33,556 bases of DNA from Limosilactobacillus sp. (GCA_030530845.1 JAUMUE010000019.1:1-33556); one strand, 5' to 3'; numbered from the stretch's first letter, positions 1-11,563 are shown. Program-made: numbers and translations. Notes: generated by a model from the letters alone, not told the origin.

Positions 1-79
1 TGCTTAGTCTTTCAGTTAGGAAATTTGCCCATCATTACCGATTGACAAAGATCCTGAAAATGCAGCTTCGCCTTTTTGA

Positions 80-3000
80 TTAGAATAAACTTAATTGGTT
101 TTGGTCCGGAAGTTGGTCGATCACATGGTTTTCAGTCATGAAATCGATCAGCGTCTGCGAAACCTTCCCCCGCTCTGCCAAGTCTTCCTTGGAGAGGAAT
201 GGCCGCTCTTCTCTGGCAGCCACGATTTGCTTGGCAACGTTGAGCCCCAGACCCGGTACGGCCCGGAATGGAGCAATCAGTGTATCGCCGTCGATCAGCC
301 AGTCAGAGGCGTCTGAGCGTTCGATGTCGACCATCTTAAACTTGTAGCCCCGTTCCAGCATTTCGTTTGCCAATTCAAGAATCGTCAGGAGGTTCTTTTC
401 TTTGGCACTGGCGTCGTTCCCCTTGTCGCTAATTTCCTTCATCTTTGCCTTCACTGCTTCCTTACCCCGTGACATTGCGACAACATCAAAGTCATCAGCA
501 CGAACGGAGAAGAATGCGCAGTAGTACAAGATTGGGAAGTAAACCTTAAAGTAGGCAATCCGCAGCGCCATCAAAACGTAGGCAGCCGCGTGGGCACGTG
601 GGAACATGTACTTGATCTTCAGACAGGAGTCGAGGTACCACTGTGGCACGTTGGCTTCCAACATCTTCTTTTGCCAATCTTCTGGAATTCCCCGGCCCTT
701 CCGCACGTGTTCCATAACTTGGAAAGACGTTTCAGAATCGAGGCCGTAGTGGATCAAGTCGGTCATGATGTTATCACGACATCCGATAACGTTGGCGATG
801 GTAGCAGTCCCGGCCTTGATCAGCTCTTGGGCGTTATCCAACCACACACCAGTACCGTGTGACAGTCCTGAGATCTGGAGCAGCTGTGAGTAGTTCTGTG
901 GTTGCGTGTCTTCCAACATTCCCCGCACGAACCGGGTACCGAATTCCGGCAAACCGAGCGTCCCAGTCTTACTCTGGATCTGCTCTTCAGTTACCCCTAA
1001 CGTATCAGGACTGGAGAAGAGTGACATGACACCGGGATCGTTCATCGGAATCGTCTGTGGATTGATCCCTGAAAGGTCCTGGAGTACACGAATCATCGTC
1101 GGATCATCATGCCCCAGGATATCCATCTTCAAAATGTTATCGTGGATCGAGTGGAAATCGAAGTGGGTCGTTTCCCAAGCTGCGGTCAAATCTTCGGCTG
1201 GGTATTGAACCGGCGTGAAGTCGTAAATTTCCTTGTCATCCGGCACGATAATGATACCGGCCGGGTGTTGACCAGTCGTCCGCTTGACCCCGGTTGCACC
1301 AGCGGCTAAGCGATCTTCTTCAGCACCACGTAATTGAAGGTCGTTATCACGTTCGTAGGCCTTCACGTACCCATATGCAGTCTTGTCGGCAACCGTACCG
1401 ATCGTACCGGCACGGAATACGTTCTTTTCACCGAACAACACCTTCATGTAGTTATGGGCAATTGGTTGGTAGTCCCCGGAGAAGTTCAAATCGATATCGG
1501 GAACCTTATTACCCTTGAACCCTAAGAAGGTTTGGAACGGAATATCGTGGCCGTCCTTGACCATCAAAGTGTTACAACGCGGACAATGCTTTTCAGGCAA
1601 GTCATATCCGGAACTGTATTCACCCCTGGTAAAGAAGTGCGTGTATTGACACTCTGGACAGCGGTAGTGCGGTGGCAGTGGATTAACCTCGGTGATCCCA
1701 GACAGCGTGGCAACCACACTGGAGCCGACAGATCCCCGTGAACCAACCAGGTAACCGTCCTTATTAGATTTAGCTACCAGACGTTGCGCGATCAGGTAGT
1801 GGACAGAGAAACCGTTTTTGACGATACTATTCAATTCGAGTTCGACACGGTCCTTAACCAGTTTTGGCAATGGATCGCCGTACCAGTCCTTGGCCGTCTT
1901 CCAGGTCCGGTCTTGGATTTCCTGTTCGGCCCCCGGCATGTGAGGCGTGTACAGCTTGTCCTTAACTGGGCGAATACCATCGTCGACCATATCTGCGACC
2001 TTGTTGGTGTTCGTTACAACGACTTCCTTGGCCTTTTCTTCGCCGAGCAGGTCAGTGAATTCAGTCATCATTTCATCCGTGGTCCGGAAGTGAACGTCTG
2101 GACGCTTGGTACGGTTCAGTGGGTTCGCCCCACCCTGTGAATTAATCAAGATCTGACGGTAAATACCATCGTGTTCGTCGAGGTAGTGAACATCCCCGGT
2201 CACGACAACCGGCTTATTCAATTCGTCCCCCATCTTGACCATGTTCTTCAAAATATCATCGAGGTGGGAACGGTCAGCAATCACTTGCGTCTCTAACAAT
2301 GGCGCATAGTTAGCCCGTGGCTGGATTTCGATAAAGTCGTAGTCGCGTGCCTTACGCAAGGCTTCGGAATACCCCTTTTCCATCATCGCAGTGAATACTT
2401 CACCCGATGCACAGGCGGTCCCGAGCAGCAGTCCTTCGCGGTATTTAGCCAGGACCGTCCGTGGAATCCGCGGTACACGGAAGAAGTAGTCGACGTTGGA
2501 GAACGAGACCAGCTTAAAGAGGTTCTTCAGTCCGGCCTGCGTCTGTGCCAGGATCGTGACGTGATATGGACGAGCGTGCTTGTAGGCATCGTTTTCGGCC
2601 ATGTGCTTGTTCAGATCATCGACGTACTTGATGTCGTAGCGCTTTTCAGCATCCTTCAAGAACTTGTACAGCAGGTGTCCCGTCGCTTCGGCATCATAAT
2701 TGGCCCGGTGGTGGTGTTCCAGAGCGACCTTGAATTTCTTACTCAAGGTGTTCAGACGGTACCCACGCAGGTCAGGATAAAGGAAGCGCGCCAGTGGCAA
2801 GGTATCGATGACTGGCTCGGTGATTTCTTCCATCTCGTGACGACGGTAACCGGTGTTCATGAATCCCATATCGAAGGAAACGTTATGACCGGCAATGATG
2901 GCGCCCTTACAGAAGTCCTTGAACATCTTAAAGACTTCCTCTTCTGTCTTGGAGCCACGAACCATTTCGTCGGTGATTGAGGTCAGGTTAGTGGTTTGTT

Positions 3001-4402
3001 CAGACAGTGGGAATCCGGGATCGATAAATTCGTCGAAGCGCTCGAGGACATTTCCATCTTGCATCTTGACGGCAGAAAGCTCGATTACCTTGTCGTAAAT
3101 TGCGGACAGACCGGTCGTTTCCACGTCGAAGATCACGTATGTGTGGTCGATCAGCGTATCGTGGTTTTCGTTGTATACCAGTGGAATCCCATCGTCGACA
3201 ACATTGGCTTCCATCCCGTAGAGCATCTTGATACCAAACTTGTTGCTGGCCTTGAATGCTTCAGGGAAGGCTTGGACATTCGCGTGGTCAGTAACAGCGA
3301 TCGCCTTGTGTCCCCACTTGCTTGCCTGTCCCGCTAAGTCGGTGATGGAATTAGTGGCATCCATCTGACTCATCGTTGTGTGGGTGTGAAGTTCTACCCG
3401 CTTTTCATCTTCTGGCGCTAAGTCCTTACGTGATTCGTGGGTGACTTGGTTGATGTCGTAGGCGTTTAATACCAGATCGTGCATCCAGGTATCTTCTTGG
3501 ACTGGACCACGGACCTTGAGCCACATCCCCGCCTTGATGTTGGCGAACTGTGCCTCTTCTTCAGCGTTGCGTGAGAACTTCTTCACAGCAAATGATGAAG
3601 TGTAGTCGGTCATTTCAAAGGTCAACAATTGGCGTCCGGAACGTAATTCACGGATTTCGGCGCTGAAGACGTAACCTTCGACAACGACATTTCGTTCTTC
3701 ACCTTGAATGTTGATCATTTGGGTGATTTCTTGCTTATCATTGATCACCCGACCGATTTGCGCAGGGCCATCCGCAGATGCAGGTGCCCCGCTCTTCTTG
3801 GCATTAGCCTTCTTCTTGATCTGTGCCATCGCCTTTTTTGCAAGTTCAGCATCCTCAGCTTCGTTCTTTTCCCGCAATTCCTGGATCTTGGCCTGTGATG
3901 CAGACTGGTCCACGAATGGGTGAATCTTAAAACGTGGGAATCCGAGCTTTTGGTATTGCTCTTCAATCAGTGGCAAACCCTTTTGTACCAGGATGTTCTT
4001 CACAATGTCATTTTCAACAACCACAGTCACGCGGCCATCGCGAACTTCCGGAATCATCTTCATGCAGGCTTGTTCGAGCATCGTGGAATTCAGTTCACAC
4101 TGGTCGATTACGTACTGCCAGTATTGTGCCAGCAGGTCTTGGTCCACCTCGGTCGATGGCGAACTGATCTGGAGCTTAACGTCGGCAATTTCGTTAAAGC
4201 CGATTTGCAGTGCCTGCTTGAATACCTTGAAGAGCGTGAGTGGCAGTGGCCGACGCAAAATCAGGTGAAATTCCCAAACCCGACTCTCCTTGTGCACGAT
4301 GACTGATTGCACACCAGCATCATTGAAGGCCGGATCATCCTTTTCAGGAAATTGAATTTGCTCAAGTAATTTTTCAAATAACTGGTGTCGATTTAAGGCC
4401 AC
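80..4402 (-). CDS. polC: DNA polymerase III alpha subunit, PolC type
   Basis: Replicative DNA polymerase of low-GC Gram-positives, with built-in proofreading exonuclease; 1440 residues, close to the usual length of about 1440. Visible domains in order: an N-terminal region and OB fold (about 230-320); PHP domain starting at about 336 with H339 and H341; DEDD exonuclease at about 420-590 with D426 and E428 in FDVETTG and later acidic residues D511 and D570; the second part of PHP (about 600-810); then the polymerase core with four zinc-binding cysteines (C915, C918, C940, C943) and the catalytic aspartates D969 and D971 in PDIDLNFSG. The start is GTG at 4402, nine bases after AGGAGG. It is the last gene of the rpsB-to-polC cluster and is separated from proS by a terminator, so it may also use another promoter. 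Identification is secure. Confidence 0.98.
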   Translation of the reverse strand: MALNRHQLFEKLLEQIQFPEKDDPAFNDAGVQSVIVHKESRVWEFHLILRRPLPLTLFKVFKQALQIGFNEIADVKLQISSPSTEVDQDLLAQYWQYVIDQCELNSTMLEQACMKMIPEVRDGRVTVVVENDIVKNILVQKGLPLIEEQYQKLGFPRFKIHPFVDQSASQAKIQELREKNEAEDAELAKKAMAQIKKKANAKKSGAPASADGPAQIGRVINDKQEITQMINIQGEERNVVVEGYVFSAEIRELRSGRQLLTFEMTDYTSSFAVKKFSRNAEEEAQFANIKAGMWLKVRGPVQEDTWMHDLVLNAYDINQVTHESRKDLAPEDEKRVELHTHTTMSQMDATNSITDLAGQASKWGHKAIAVTDHANVQAFPEAFKASNKFGIKMLYGMEANVVDDGIPLVYNENHDTLIDHTYVIFDVETTGLSAIYDKVIELSAVKMQDGNVLERFDEFIDPGFPLSEQTTNLTSITDEMVRGSKTEEEVFKMFKDFCKGAIIAGHNVSFDMGFMNTGYRRHEMEEITEPVIDTLPLARFLYPDLRGYRLNTLSKKFKVALEHHHRANYDAEATGHLLYKFLKDAEKRYDIKYVDDLNKHMAENDAYKHARPYHVTILAQTQAGLKNLFKLVSFSNVDYFFRVPRIPRTVLAKYREGLLLGTACASGEVFTAMMEKGYSEALRKARDYDFIEIQPRANYAPLLETQVIADRSHLDDILKNMVKMGDELNKPVVVTGDVHYLDEHDGIYRQILINSQGGANPLNRTKRPDVHFRTTDEMMTEFTDLLGEEKAKEVVVTNTNKVADMVDDGIRPVKDKLYTPHMPGAEQEIQDRTWKTAKDWYGDPLPKLVKDRVELELNSIVKNGFSVHYLIAQRLVAKSNKDGYLVGSRGSVGSSVVATLSGITEVNPLPPHYRCPECQYTHFFTRGEYSSGYDLPEKHCPRCNTLMVKDGHDIPFQTFLGFKGNKVPDIDLNFSGDYQPIAHNYMKVLFGEKNVFRAGTIGTVADKTAYGYVKAYERDNDLQLRGAEEDRLAAGATGVKRTTGQHPAGIIIVPDDKEIYDFTPVQYPAEDLTAAWETTHFDFHSIHDNILKMDILGHDDPTMIRVLQDLSGINPQTIPMNDPGVMSLFSSPDTLGVTEEQIQSKTGTLGLPEFGTRFVRGMLEDTQPQNYSQLLQISGLSHGTGVWLDNAQELIKAGTATIANVIGCRDNIMTDLIHYGLDSETSFQVMEHVRKGRGIPEDWQKKMLEANVPQWYLDSCLKIKYMFPRAHAAAYVLMALRIAYFKVYFPILYYCAFFSVRADDFDVVAMSRGKEAVKAKMKEISDKGNDASAKEKNLLTILELANEMLERGYKFKMVDIERSDASDWLIDGDTLIAPFRAVPGLGLNVAKQIVAAREERPFLSKEDLAERGKVSQTLIDFMTENHVIDQLPDQNQLSLF

Positions 4403-4421
4403 TTATAATTTCCTCCTACTC

Positions 4422-4461
4422 AAAAAAAGTGACGCCCCGATTATTTAATTCTTCGCGTCAC
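4422..4461 (-). terminator. Intrinsic terminator between proS and polC
   Basis: On the minus strand GTGACGC (4461-4455) pairs with GCGTCAC (4435-4429) and is followed directly by seven T (4428-4422). It lies 8 bases after the proS stop and only about 20 bases before the polC start, so some transcripts should end before polC. Confidence 0.8.
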
Positions 4462-4469
4462 AATTTATG

Positions 4470-6206
4470 TTATTCGTTGTCGTCAGTAGATCCAGATAAT
4501 TGCTTGAGTAAAATCTGGATAGTGTTAACGAGTTCTTCTTGCTTAACTTCGATGTTTTCGCCGGTCTTACGTAACTTAACTTCGACGATACCTTCATCAG
4601 CCTTCTTACCAACAGTAACCCGGACTGGAATACCAATCAGGTCAGAGTCAGCAAACTTAACTCCGGCACGTTCTTTACGGTCGTCAACTAAGACTTCGTA
4701 GCCTGCGCTGGTCAATTGCTTTTCGATTTCGTTAGCCATTGCCACTTGTTCTTCCTTCTTAACGTTAGTAGGAATTACGTGGATGTCGAATGGAGCAATT
4801 GCTTGTGGCCATACAAGACCGTTTTCGTCGGCGTTTTGTTCTGCAACAGCTGAGAGCAGACGGGTAACACCGATACCGTAACAACCCATGATCATGTCAA
4901 CTAAGCGACCATTTTCGTCGAGCACTTGGGCACCAAGCGTCTTGGAGTAACCAGTACCAAGCTTGAAGATGTGACCGATTTCGATACCGTTAGTGAACTT
5001 GATTGGGTAACCATCTGGTGCGAGCTCGCCTTCCTTAACGTTACGGAAGTCGCCGAATTCGTCAACACGGATGTCGCGGTCAAGGTTGGCATTGATGTAG
5101 TGGAATCCGTCTTCGTTAGCACCACATGCCATGTTAACCATTACCTTAACGTATTCGTCAGCGAGGACCTTGATGTCTTCACTAACACCAACTGGGCCAA
5201 GGCTACCTGGGTGAGCATTCAGGTACTTTTGTGCGTCGTCATCTGATGCCAATTCAATATCATCACAGTCGAGGGCGTTAGTAACCTTAGTTTCGTTAAC
5301 CTCGTCGTTACCACGCATCAAGACGAGAACTGGTTGAACTTCTTCACCGGTCTTAGCAAGGTAGAGCATCGTCTTGATAACTTGTGATGGTTCTACACCC
5401 AGAGCTTGTGCAGCTTCGTCAACTGAGTGTGCGCCCGGAGTTGCTACCTTTTCTAATTCTTCTGGTGCGTCAGTTTGTTGAACACCAGTAAATTTAGCAG
5501 ATGCCTTTTCAATGTTGGCAGCGTAACCACCGTCAGTGTATACGATAACGTCTTCACCGACTTCAGCAGGAGCAGAGAATTCTTGTGAGTTGTCCCCACC
5601 GATCGTACCAGAGTCAGCCAAGATTACCTTGTAGTCCAAGCCAATCCGATCAAAGATAGCACGGTAGGCCTTAGCTTGATTGTCGTAAGCTTCATCCAAA
5701 CCAGCTTGGTCAGCGGAGAATGAGTAACCGTCGTACATGGAGAATTCCTTACCACGAAGGACACCGAAACGAGGACGACCTTCATCACGGAACTTGTCGG
5801 TGATTTGGTAAACAACCAGTGGCAACTTCTTGTAGGACTTGATTGAGTCACGAAGAATTGAAGTAACTGGTTCTTCATCAGTTGGACCCAGGACAAATTT
5901 ACGTTCGTTACGATCGCTGAACTTGTAGAGGTTGTCACCGTATGCTTCGTAACGACCAGTTTGTTGCCACATTTCAGCTGGCAGCATTGATGGAATTTGC
6001 ATTTCGCAAGCATCGATATTATCCATTTCTTCGCGGATAATACCTTCAATCTTGCGGATCACGCGGTAAGCCATTGGTAAGTATGACCATACCCCTGCAG
6101 AAATTTGGTAGATGTAACCGGCACGGGCCATCATAATGTGGCTCAGCACTTCCGCATCACTTGGCGCTTCCTTTTTTGTAGGAATTAACATTTTTGATTG
6201 CTTCAT
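4470..6206 (-). CDS. proS: Prolyl-tRNA synthetase (bacterial type with editing insertion)
   Basis: Charges tRNA-Pro with proline in the cytoplasm. The 578-residue protein has the class II synthetase layout: motif 2 region with LGPTDEEP at 106-113, motif 3 near the end of the catalytic core with MGCYGIGVTR, and an anticodon-binding C-terminal domain. Between motifs 2 and 3 lies a long insertion (about 225-390) that resembles the YbaK/INS editing domain, which in bacterial ProS hydrolyses Ala-tRNA-Pro. The ATG at 6206 is preceded by GGAG seven bases upstream. It follows rseP by 22 bases in the same operon. No T-box leader is visible upstream, so control seems to come from the operon promoter. 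Confidence 0.97.
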   Translation of the reverse strand: MKQSKMLIPTKKEAPSDAEVLSHIMMARAGYIYQISAGVWSYLPMAYRVIRKIEGIIREEMDNIDACEMQIPSMLPAEMWQQTGRYEAYGDNLYKFSDRNERKFVLGPTDEEPVTSILRDSIKSYKKLPLVVYQITDKFRDEGRPRFGVLRGKEFSMYDGYSFSADQAGLDEAYDNQAKAYRAIFDRIGLDYKVILADSGTIGGDNSQEFSAPAEVGEDVIVYTDGGYAANIEKASAKFTGVQQTDAPEELEKVATPGAHSVDEAAQALGVEPSQVIKTMLYLAKTGEEVQPVLVLMRGNDEVNETKVTNALDCDDIELASDDDAQKYLNAHPGSLGPVGVSEDIKVLADEYVKVMVNMACGANEDGFHYINANLDRDIRVDEFGDFRNVKEGELAPDGYPIKFTNGIEIGHIFKLGTGYSKTLGAQVLDENGRLVDMIMGCYGIGVTRLLSAVAEQNADENGLVWPQAIAPFDIHVIPTNVKKEEQVAMANEIEKQLTSAGYEVLVDDRKERAGVKFADSDLIGIPVRVTVGKKADEGIVEVKLRKTGENIEVKQEELVNTIQILLKQLSGSTDDNE

Positions 6207-6228
6207 TTCATTTCTCCTTCAATCGATG

Positions 6229-7503
6229 CTACCGGATGAAATAACGTTGGATGTCATTCCAGGTAACTAAAATCATTAGTACTAATAGTATCATAAACCC
6301 AATCATCGTAACAATTCCCTCGGCCTTTTCCGGGATTGGACGGCGGATGATTCCCTCGATGATATTCAAGAGAAGCTTTCCCCCATCAAGCGCAGGAATT
6401 GGCAAGAGGTTGACGATTCCGAGGTTAATTGAGAGCATGGCCAAAAAGCTGACGACACCGTTAAACCCGAGCGCAGTAGCTTGAGAAGTACCGGCGTAGA
6501 TTGCGACTGGTCCCCCAAAGTCGTTGAGGCTAAATCCATGCGTGAACATGTGGCCGAGCACTGAGAAGATCAATGTGGCGGAGGCCAAGAATTCCTTCCA
6601 ACCAAAGCTCAAGCGGTCCTTAATTGAGGTGCTACGAGCTTCCAGGATTCCAATTTGGCCGACCTTTTGCTTGCCGGACTTCACCGTCTTTGGTGTCACC
6701 GTCATGGTCTTGCTGTGACCGTTACGGACAATGGTCAGCTTAGTCTTTTGACCAGGTTTAGTAGAAATATTGGCTGATAATTCACTCCAGTTAGAAACCT
6801 TCGTAGAATTAATCTTGACGATCCGGTCGCCAGCCTTGATTCCGGCTTTGGCGGCAACCGATCCTGAATTGACCGTACCAACTTGGTTAGTATTTGTCGG
6901 AACGGCTGCCATCGTGAAACCGAGGACGATGAATGCGACTAGTGACAGGATGAAGTTGTTCATTGGTCCTGCAAAGTTGATCATCATCCGTGCAGGCAGA
7001 CTAGCAGACTTGATTTGAACGTCACGTGGAGCAATTTGTACCTGTGTACCATCGTGTTCTACAACAATTGCGTCGTGGTCGACTTGGTAGGTTTTGAGTT
7101 CACCCTCGTCACCGTTGACGTAACCCTTAACCCACAATTCATCAGTCAACTCAGAGTCAACTAATTGCATCGGGATACCAGAGAAAAGCGTGGTCTTGGA
7201 ACTGGTATTAATCTTGACCACCTTGTCTTGGTCGTTGAGCTGCAGAGTGACCGGAGTACCAGGGCGAAGTTCATCATCGTCTTGGTCATCATTTCCGGCC
7301 AGACGTACGTAACCACCAATGGGTAAGATCCGGACTGTGTATGTTGTCCCGTCCTTGCGTTTCCACCAAATCTTGGGACCCATACCAATAGAGAATTCAC
7401 GAACCAGGACACCGGCCCGCTTAGCAAAATAGTAGTGCCCATATTCATGTACCAGGACCAAAATCCCAAATACAATGATAAAGGTAATAATAGTAACTAT
7501 CAC
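6229..7503 (-). CDS. rseP: Site-2 intramembrane zinc metalloprotease RseP/RasP
   Basis: Membrane-embedded S2P protease that cuts single-pass membrane proteins such as anti-sigma factors and leftover signal peptides. The 424-residue protein has the HEYGH zinc motif (H19, E20, H23) in the first transmembrane segment, a PDZ domain at about 205-270, and the distal NLLPIPALDGG motif with D373 as third zinc ligand. Further membrane segments lie near 180-200, 345-365 and 400-420. A hydrophilic, acidic insertion (about 72-165) follows the first conserved block. The start is GTG at 7503, after a GGAAGG stretch. It lies between cdsA and proS, as in many Firmicutes. The substrate in this organism cannot be told from the window. 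Confidence 0.96.
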   Translation of the reverse strand: MIVTIITFIIVFGILVLVHEYGHYYFAKRAGVLVREFSIGMGPKIWWKRKDGTTYTVRILPIGGYVRLAGNDDQDDDELRPGTPVTLQLNDQDKVVKINTSSKTTLFSGIPMQLVDSELTDELWVKGYVNGDEGELKTYQVDHDAIVVEHDGTQVQIAPRDVQIKSASLPARMMINFAGPMNNFILSLVAFIVLGFTMAAVPTNTNQVGTVNSGSVAAKAGIKAGDRIVKINSTKVSNWSELSANISTKPGQKTKLTIVRNGHSKTMTVTPKTVKSGKQKVGQIGILEARSTSIKDRLSFGWKEFLASATLIFSVLGHMFTHGFSLNDFGGPVAIYAGTSQATALGFNGVVSFLAMLSINLGIVNLLPIPALDGGKLLLNIIEGIIRRPIPEKAEGIVTMIGFMILLVLMILVTWNDIQRYFIR

Positions 7504-7523
7504 GAAATCCCTTCCTTATCAGC

Positions 7524-8315
7524 TTACATGAACGCGATAATGAACATGTGCAACAGTGGCATCACAATCAGCATGCTGTCGAAGCGGTCTAAAATACCAC
7601 CGTGGCCTGGCAAGATCTTACCAGAGTCCTTCACGCCGTAGTAACGCTTGAGTGATGATTCAATCAGGTCACCGAATTGGCCGAAGATTGAAAGCACCAG
7701 AGTTTGGGCAATTACCCAGCCCATTGCTTCTCCTAAAGTGAAGTAATATGCGAAGATGGCAAGGATGACAGTAGCGGCAACAGTACCACCAATTGAACCT
7801 TCCCACGTCTTGTTAGGACTAACCTTTGGAGCGAGCTTGTGACGACCGATTTGACGACCAATCAGGTAAGCACCACTATCAGTAATCCAGACGATCAGCA
7901 TTGCGTAAAGCAACATGATAAAACCGTATGAACGAATGTCAAGGAAGTAGTGGAAACCAACACCGACGTACATCATAGCAAGCGTCAAGACACCGGCATC
8001 GTCAAAGCTGAACCGTTGCTTGCGAATAACTGTGTGTAAGAGCAACAAGATCACCAGAATGTAGAATGCATACCAGCGCGTTGCCAAGGTTGGCAAGAAC
8101 TTCAGCCAGGTGTCCGGCAGAATCAGTAGCGTCACACCAAGGTATGAGATGATCGCTTCAAATGAAATCAAGAACATCTTCTTCATGATCAAGATTTCTG
8201 ACATTGCGACGATACCTAAAACGACGGCAGCGACAGTCAATGGCCAGCCCCCGTATACGATTAATGGGATAAATACTGCGAGTGCAATAATCGCAGTGAT
8301 AACTCTTGTCTTCAT
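7524..8315 (-). CDS. cdsA: Phosphatidate cytidylyltransferase
   Basis: Converts phosphatidic acid and CTP to CDP-diacylglycerol, the precursor of phosphatidylglycerol and cardiolipin. The 263-residue protein is almost wholly hydrophobic with about seven or eight membrane helices. It carries the family signature near the C-terminal third: D146-SGAY followed by SPNKTWEGSIGG starting at S166. The ATG at 8315 is 11 bases after uppS. The uppS-cdsA-rseP order is conserved in many bacteria and joins two lipid-precursor enzymes to a membrane protease. It works downstream of acyltransferases such as the plsC product at 13659. Confidence 0.96.
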   Translation of the reverse strand: MKTRVITAIIALAVFIPLIVYGGWPLTVAAVVLGIVAMSEILIMKKMFLISFEAIISYLGVTLLILPDTWLKFLPTLATRWYAFYILVILLLLHTVIRKQRFSFDDAGVLTLAMMYVGVGFHYFLDIRSYGFIMLLYAMLIVWITDSGAYLIGRQIGRHKLAPKVSPNKTWEGSIGGTVAATVILAIFAYYFTLGEAMGWVIAQTLVLSIFGQFGDLIESSLKRYYGVKDSGKILPGHGGILDRFDSMLIVMPLLHMFIIAFM

Positions 8316-8326
8316 TTTTACATCTC

Positions 8327-9091
8327 CTACTTGTTGGTCAAACCACCGAAGCGCCGGTGACGACCTTGGAATTTAATAATTGCTTCTTTGAGTGATTCAG
8401 CGTCAAAATCTGGCCAGTGTTCTGGAACAAATTCGAGCTCACTGTATGCCAATTGCCACAGCAAGAAGTTACTGATTCGTTCTTCACCACTAGTCCGAAT
8501 CAACAGGTCAGGATCAGCTAAATCGCCTAATTCACTAGTCATCATGTGACCACTGATTAAGTCGTCATCGATGTCATCAGGATTAATCTTTCCAGCAGAG
8601 ACATCACTAGCAATTGACTTAACCGCGCGTGTGATCTCATCACGACTACCATAATTCAGGGCAAAATTAAGCACCATACCATCACAATCAGCAGTGTCGC
8701 GGATGGCATCCTTAACAGCCGTTTGTGTTTGTTCCGGCAAACGGGTAATATCGCCCATCACCATTACGCGGACGTTGTTTTTGATCAAGTCCGGCACAAA
8801 GGTGGAGAAGAAACGGATTGGTAATTGCATTAAGTAGCTTACCTCAGTCGTTGGGCGTTTCCAGTTTTCGGTCGAGAAGGCATACAAAGTCAGGACCTTC
8901 ACTCCGAGCTTGCTGGCTGCGATAGTCACGGTCTTAACAGTTTGCATACCCTGCTTATGGCCTGCTACACGAGGCAAGTGACGCTTTTCGGCCCAGCGAC
9001 CATTACCGTCCATGATAATGGCAATATGTTGCGGAATCCGCTCCATATCAATCGTTGATGTCTGATTAGCGACCTCTTTTTTAGAGAACAA
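8327..9091 (-). CDS. uppS: Undecaprenyl diphosphate synthase
   Basis: Adds isoprene units from IPP in cis configuration to farnesyl diphosphate to make the C55 lipid carrier for cell wall and teichoic acid synthesis. Motifs seen are IIMDGNGRW (catalytic D28 with the start used here), YAFSTENWKRP, and the C-terminal LLIRTSGEERISNFLLWQ. The start chosen is TTG at 9091 because GGAGGGG lies just upstream of it and the protein then begins MFSKKE. The upstream alternatives (TTG at 9109, ATG at 9106) have no ribosome site. This gives 254 residues. The IPP it needs comes from the mevalonate pathway, represented here by mvaS. It has its own promoter after the frr terminator. Confidence 0.95.
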   Translation of the reverse strand: MFSKKEVANQTSTIDMERIPQHIAIIMDGNGRWAEKRHLPRVAGHKQGMQTVKTVTIAASKLGVKVLTLYAFSTENWKRPTTEVSYLMQLPIRFFSTFVPDLIKNNVRVMVMGDITRLPEQTQTAVKDAIRDTADCDGMVLNFALNYGSRDEITRAVKSIASDVSAGKINPDDIDDDLISGHMMTSELGDLADPDLLIRTSGEERISNFLLWQLAYSELEFVPEHWPDFDAESLKEAIIKFQGRHRRFGGLTNK

Positions 9092-9146
9092 TCTTTTCCC
9101 CTCCATCAAATTTAAACTTTCGCTATTTTAAACAATAAGCTAGTTA

Positions 9147-9175
9147 ATTATAAAGCTCTTAGCGAAAAAAAACAA
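9147..9175 (-). promoter_or_regulatory. Promoter of uppS-cdsA-rseP-proS
   Basis: The minus strand shows a perfect TATAAT (9152-9147) with TTGTTT 17 bases upstream (9175-9170), inside a T8 run. It lies after the frr terminator and about 55 bases before the uppS start. An 8-bp inverted repeat (TTTCGCTA at about 9118 and TAGCGAAA at about 9160) encloses the -10 region. Confidence 0.65.
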
Positions 9176-9183
9176 TTTTATCG

Positions 9184-9223
9184 CAATCAAAAAAGGGGTT
9201 GCGAGCAGATCCCGCACCCCCTT
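9184..9223 (-). terminator. Intrinsic terminator after frr
   Basis: Minus-strand arms 9223-9213 and 9203-9193 form an 11-position stem with one mismatch (AAGGGG outer part, TGCG inner part) and a 9-base loop, followed by TTTTTTGATTG. It begins 11 bases after the frr stop. Confidence 0.85.
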
Positions 9224-9233
9224 GTAATTGGCT

Positions 9234-9794
9234 TTATGAAAGTAATTCTTTTTCCTTTTCAGCAGCGATTGCTTCCAAGTTCTTGATCCCGGCGTCGGTT
9301 TCATCTTGAACCTTCTTTTCCAGGTCATGGAATTCATCATCGTTGAAGTCGCCGGCCTTGTTACCCTTCTTCAGGTCATCCATGGCTTCACGACGAACGT
9401 TACGAACAGCAACCTTAGCCTTTTCAAGTTCAGCCTTAACGTCCTTAACCAATTCCTTACGACGGTCTTCCGTCAATTGTGGAATTACCAGGCGGATTGC
9501 ACTACCGTCGTTTTGTGGAGTCAATCCCAGGTTAGAAGCGTAAATAGCGTGTTCGATATCTTCCAAAATGCTTTCGTCATATGGCTTAACCAATAATTGA
9601 CGAGCTTCTGGAATAGTGATTGATGCAACTTGGTTTAATGGTGTTGGTGCACCATAGTATTCAACGTTGACAGAGTTGAGCAATGAAGCGTTGGCTTGAC
9701 CTGCACGAATGTCGGCAAGGTTGCGTTGCAAAGCTTCACCAGACTTCTTCATCTTGTCCTTTGCATCATTTAAGATTTCTTTGTTTGATGCCAT
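9234..9794 (-). CDS. frr: Ribosome recycling factor
   Basis: Splits post-termination ribosomes together with EF-G. At 186 residues it has the usual length of about 185. It opens with a long helix containing GEALQRNLADIRAGQANASL, has the PYDESILEDIEHAI region in the middle, and ends with a charged helix (about 130-180) of the three-helix-bundle domain. The ATG at 9794 is preceded by GAGGGGG and lies two bases after the pyrH stop (TAAAAATG), suggesting translational coupling. A strong terminator follows. The rpsB-tsf-pyrH-frr order is one of the most conserved in bacteria. Confidence 0.98.
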   Translation of the reverse strand: MASNKEILNDAKDKMKKSGEALQRNLADIRAGQANASLLNSVNVEYYGAPTPLNQVASITIPEARQLLVKPYDESILEDIEHAIYASNLGLTPQNDGSAIRLVIPQLTEDRRKELVKDVKAELEKAKVAVRNVRREAMDDLKKGNKAGDFNDDEFHDLEKKVQDETDAGIKNLEAIAAEKEKELLS

Positions 9795-9796
9795 TT

Positions 9797-10573
<777 letters not shown>

Positions 10574-10591
10574 CTCAGCCAATCCGAACGC

Positions 10592-11473
10592 TTAGTTCAT
10601 TTGGTCCTTAACTTCTTGTGCAAAGTCGCCTTGCTTCTTTTCGATACCTTCGCCGACTTCGTAACGGATGAATGACTTCAATGAGCCACCGTTTTCCTTA
10701 ACGAATTGAGCAACAGTCTTGTCTGAGTCCTTAACAAAGTCTTGGTCTGCCAAGCAGATTTGTGAAAGGAACTTGTTCAAACGACCATCGATGATCTTTT
10801 CGATGATGTTTTCAGGCTTGTTGCTGTTTTCGTTCATAGTTTCTTCCTTGAAGATAGCACGTTCGTGGTCGATACGGTCTTGAGGAACGTCTTCACGAGT
10901 GCAGAATTCAGGGTTGATAGCGGCAACGTGCATAGCAACGTCCTTAGCAGTAGCTTCGTCAGCACCGTCAAGTACAACTAATGCAGCGATTTGGCCACCT
11001 TGGTGTAAGTATGCACCGAAGGCTTCGTTGTCGTTCTTTTCAACAACAGTGAAACGACGAAGGCTAACCTTTTCACCAGTCTTTTGAGTAGTGCTGATGA
11101 TGTCGTCGTTCAAAGTACCGTTTTCAGTCTTCATAGCCAAAGCTTCTTCAACATTAGCTGGCTTATTTTCACTGATTAACTTAGTAACCTTCTTCAAAAG
11201 GTCCTTGAATGGATCAGAAGCAGCAACGAAGTCAGTTTCTGAGTTCAATTCAACGATAGCAGCAGTGTTGCCAGAAACAGCAACTTCAGCTAAACCTTCA
11301 GCAGCAACACGGTCACTCTTCTTAGCAGCCTTTGCGATACCCTTTTCACGAAGGTAATCCATTGCCTTATCGATGTCACCATCACTGGCAACCAATGCCT
11401 TCTTGGCATCCATGATACCGGCACCTGACTTCTTACGTAATTGCATAACTTGAGCAGCTTTAATTTCAGCCAT
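10592..11473 (-). CDS. tsf: Translation elongation factor Ts
   Basis: Guanine-nucleotide exchange factor for EF-Tu. The 293-residue protein has the UBA-like N-terminal domain with [18 protein letters not shown] and the signature [10 protein letters not shown] in the core that displaces Mg2+ from EF-Tu. The ending [16 protein letters not shown] is typical for the family. ATG at 11473 follows AAGGAG at about ten bases. It is flanked by hairpin terminators on both sides (after rpsB and before pyrH), so its level relative to rpsB and pyrH is likely set by partial readthrough. Confidence 0.98.
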   Translation of the reverse strand: MAEIKAAQVMQLRKKSGAGIMDAKKALVASDGDIDKAMDYLREKGIAKAAKKSDRVAAEGLAEVAVSGNTAAIVELNSETDFVAASDPFKDLLKKVTKLISENKPANVEEALAMKTENGTLNDDIISTTQKTGEKVSLRRFTVVEKNDNEAFGAYLHQGGQIAALVVLDGADEATAKDVAMHVAAINPEFCTREDVPQDRIDHERAIFKEETMNENSNKPENIIEKIIDGRLNKFLSQICLADQDFVKDSDKTVAQFVKENGGSLKSFIRYEVGEGIEKKQGDFAQEVKDQMN

Positions 11474-11501
11474 GACTAACTATCTCCTTTGATTATGATT
11501 A

Positions 11502-11563
11502 TTTTTCAAAAAATGGACTGTTTGTACTTAGGGCCACAATGGTCCATAACACAAAACAGCCCA
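11502..11563 (-). terminator. Intrinsic terminator or attenuator between rpsB and tsf
   Basis: On the minus strand arm 11563-11551 pairs with arm 11525-11514 (TGGACTGTTTGT) over 12 positions with one bulged base and one G-T. The 25-base loop can fold further. TTTTTTGAAAAAT follows. Since tsf has no clear promoter of its own, this is probably a leaky terminator. Confidence 0.75.

Noticed and set aside
1-79. Terminator or start of the next gene downstream of polC
   Set aside because: No stem with a T run and no ribosome site or frame could be supported in these 79 bases.
2561-2980. 139-codon open frame on the plus strand opposite polC, and many others like it
   Set aside because: They lie antisense to a clearly conserved gene, lack ribosome sites and resemble no family. 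Codon bias of polC leaves such frames open.
6207-6228. T-box or other riboswitch before proS
   Set aside because: Only 22 bases separate rseP and proS, leaving no room for such a leader.
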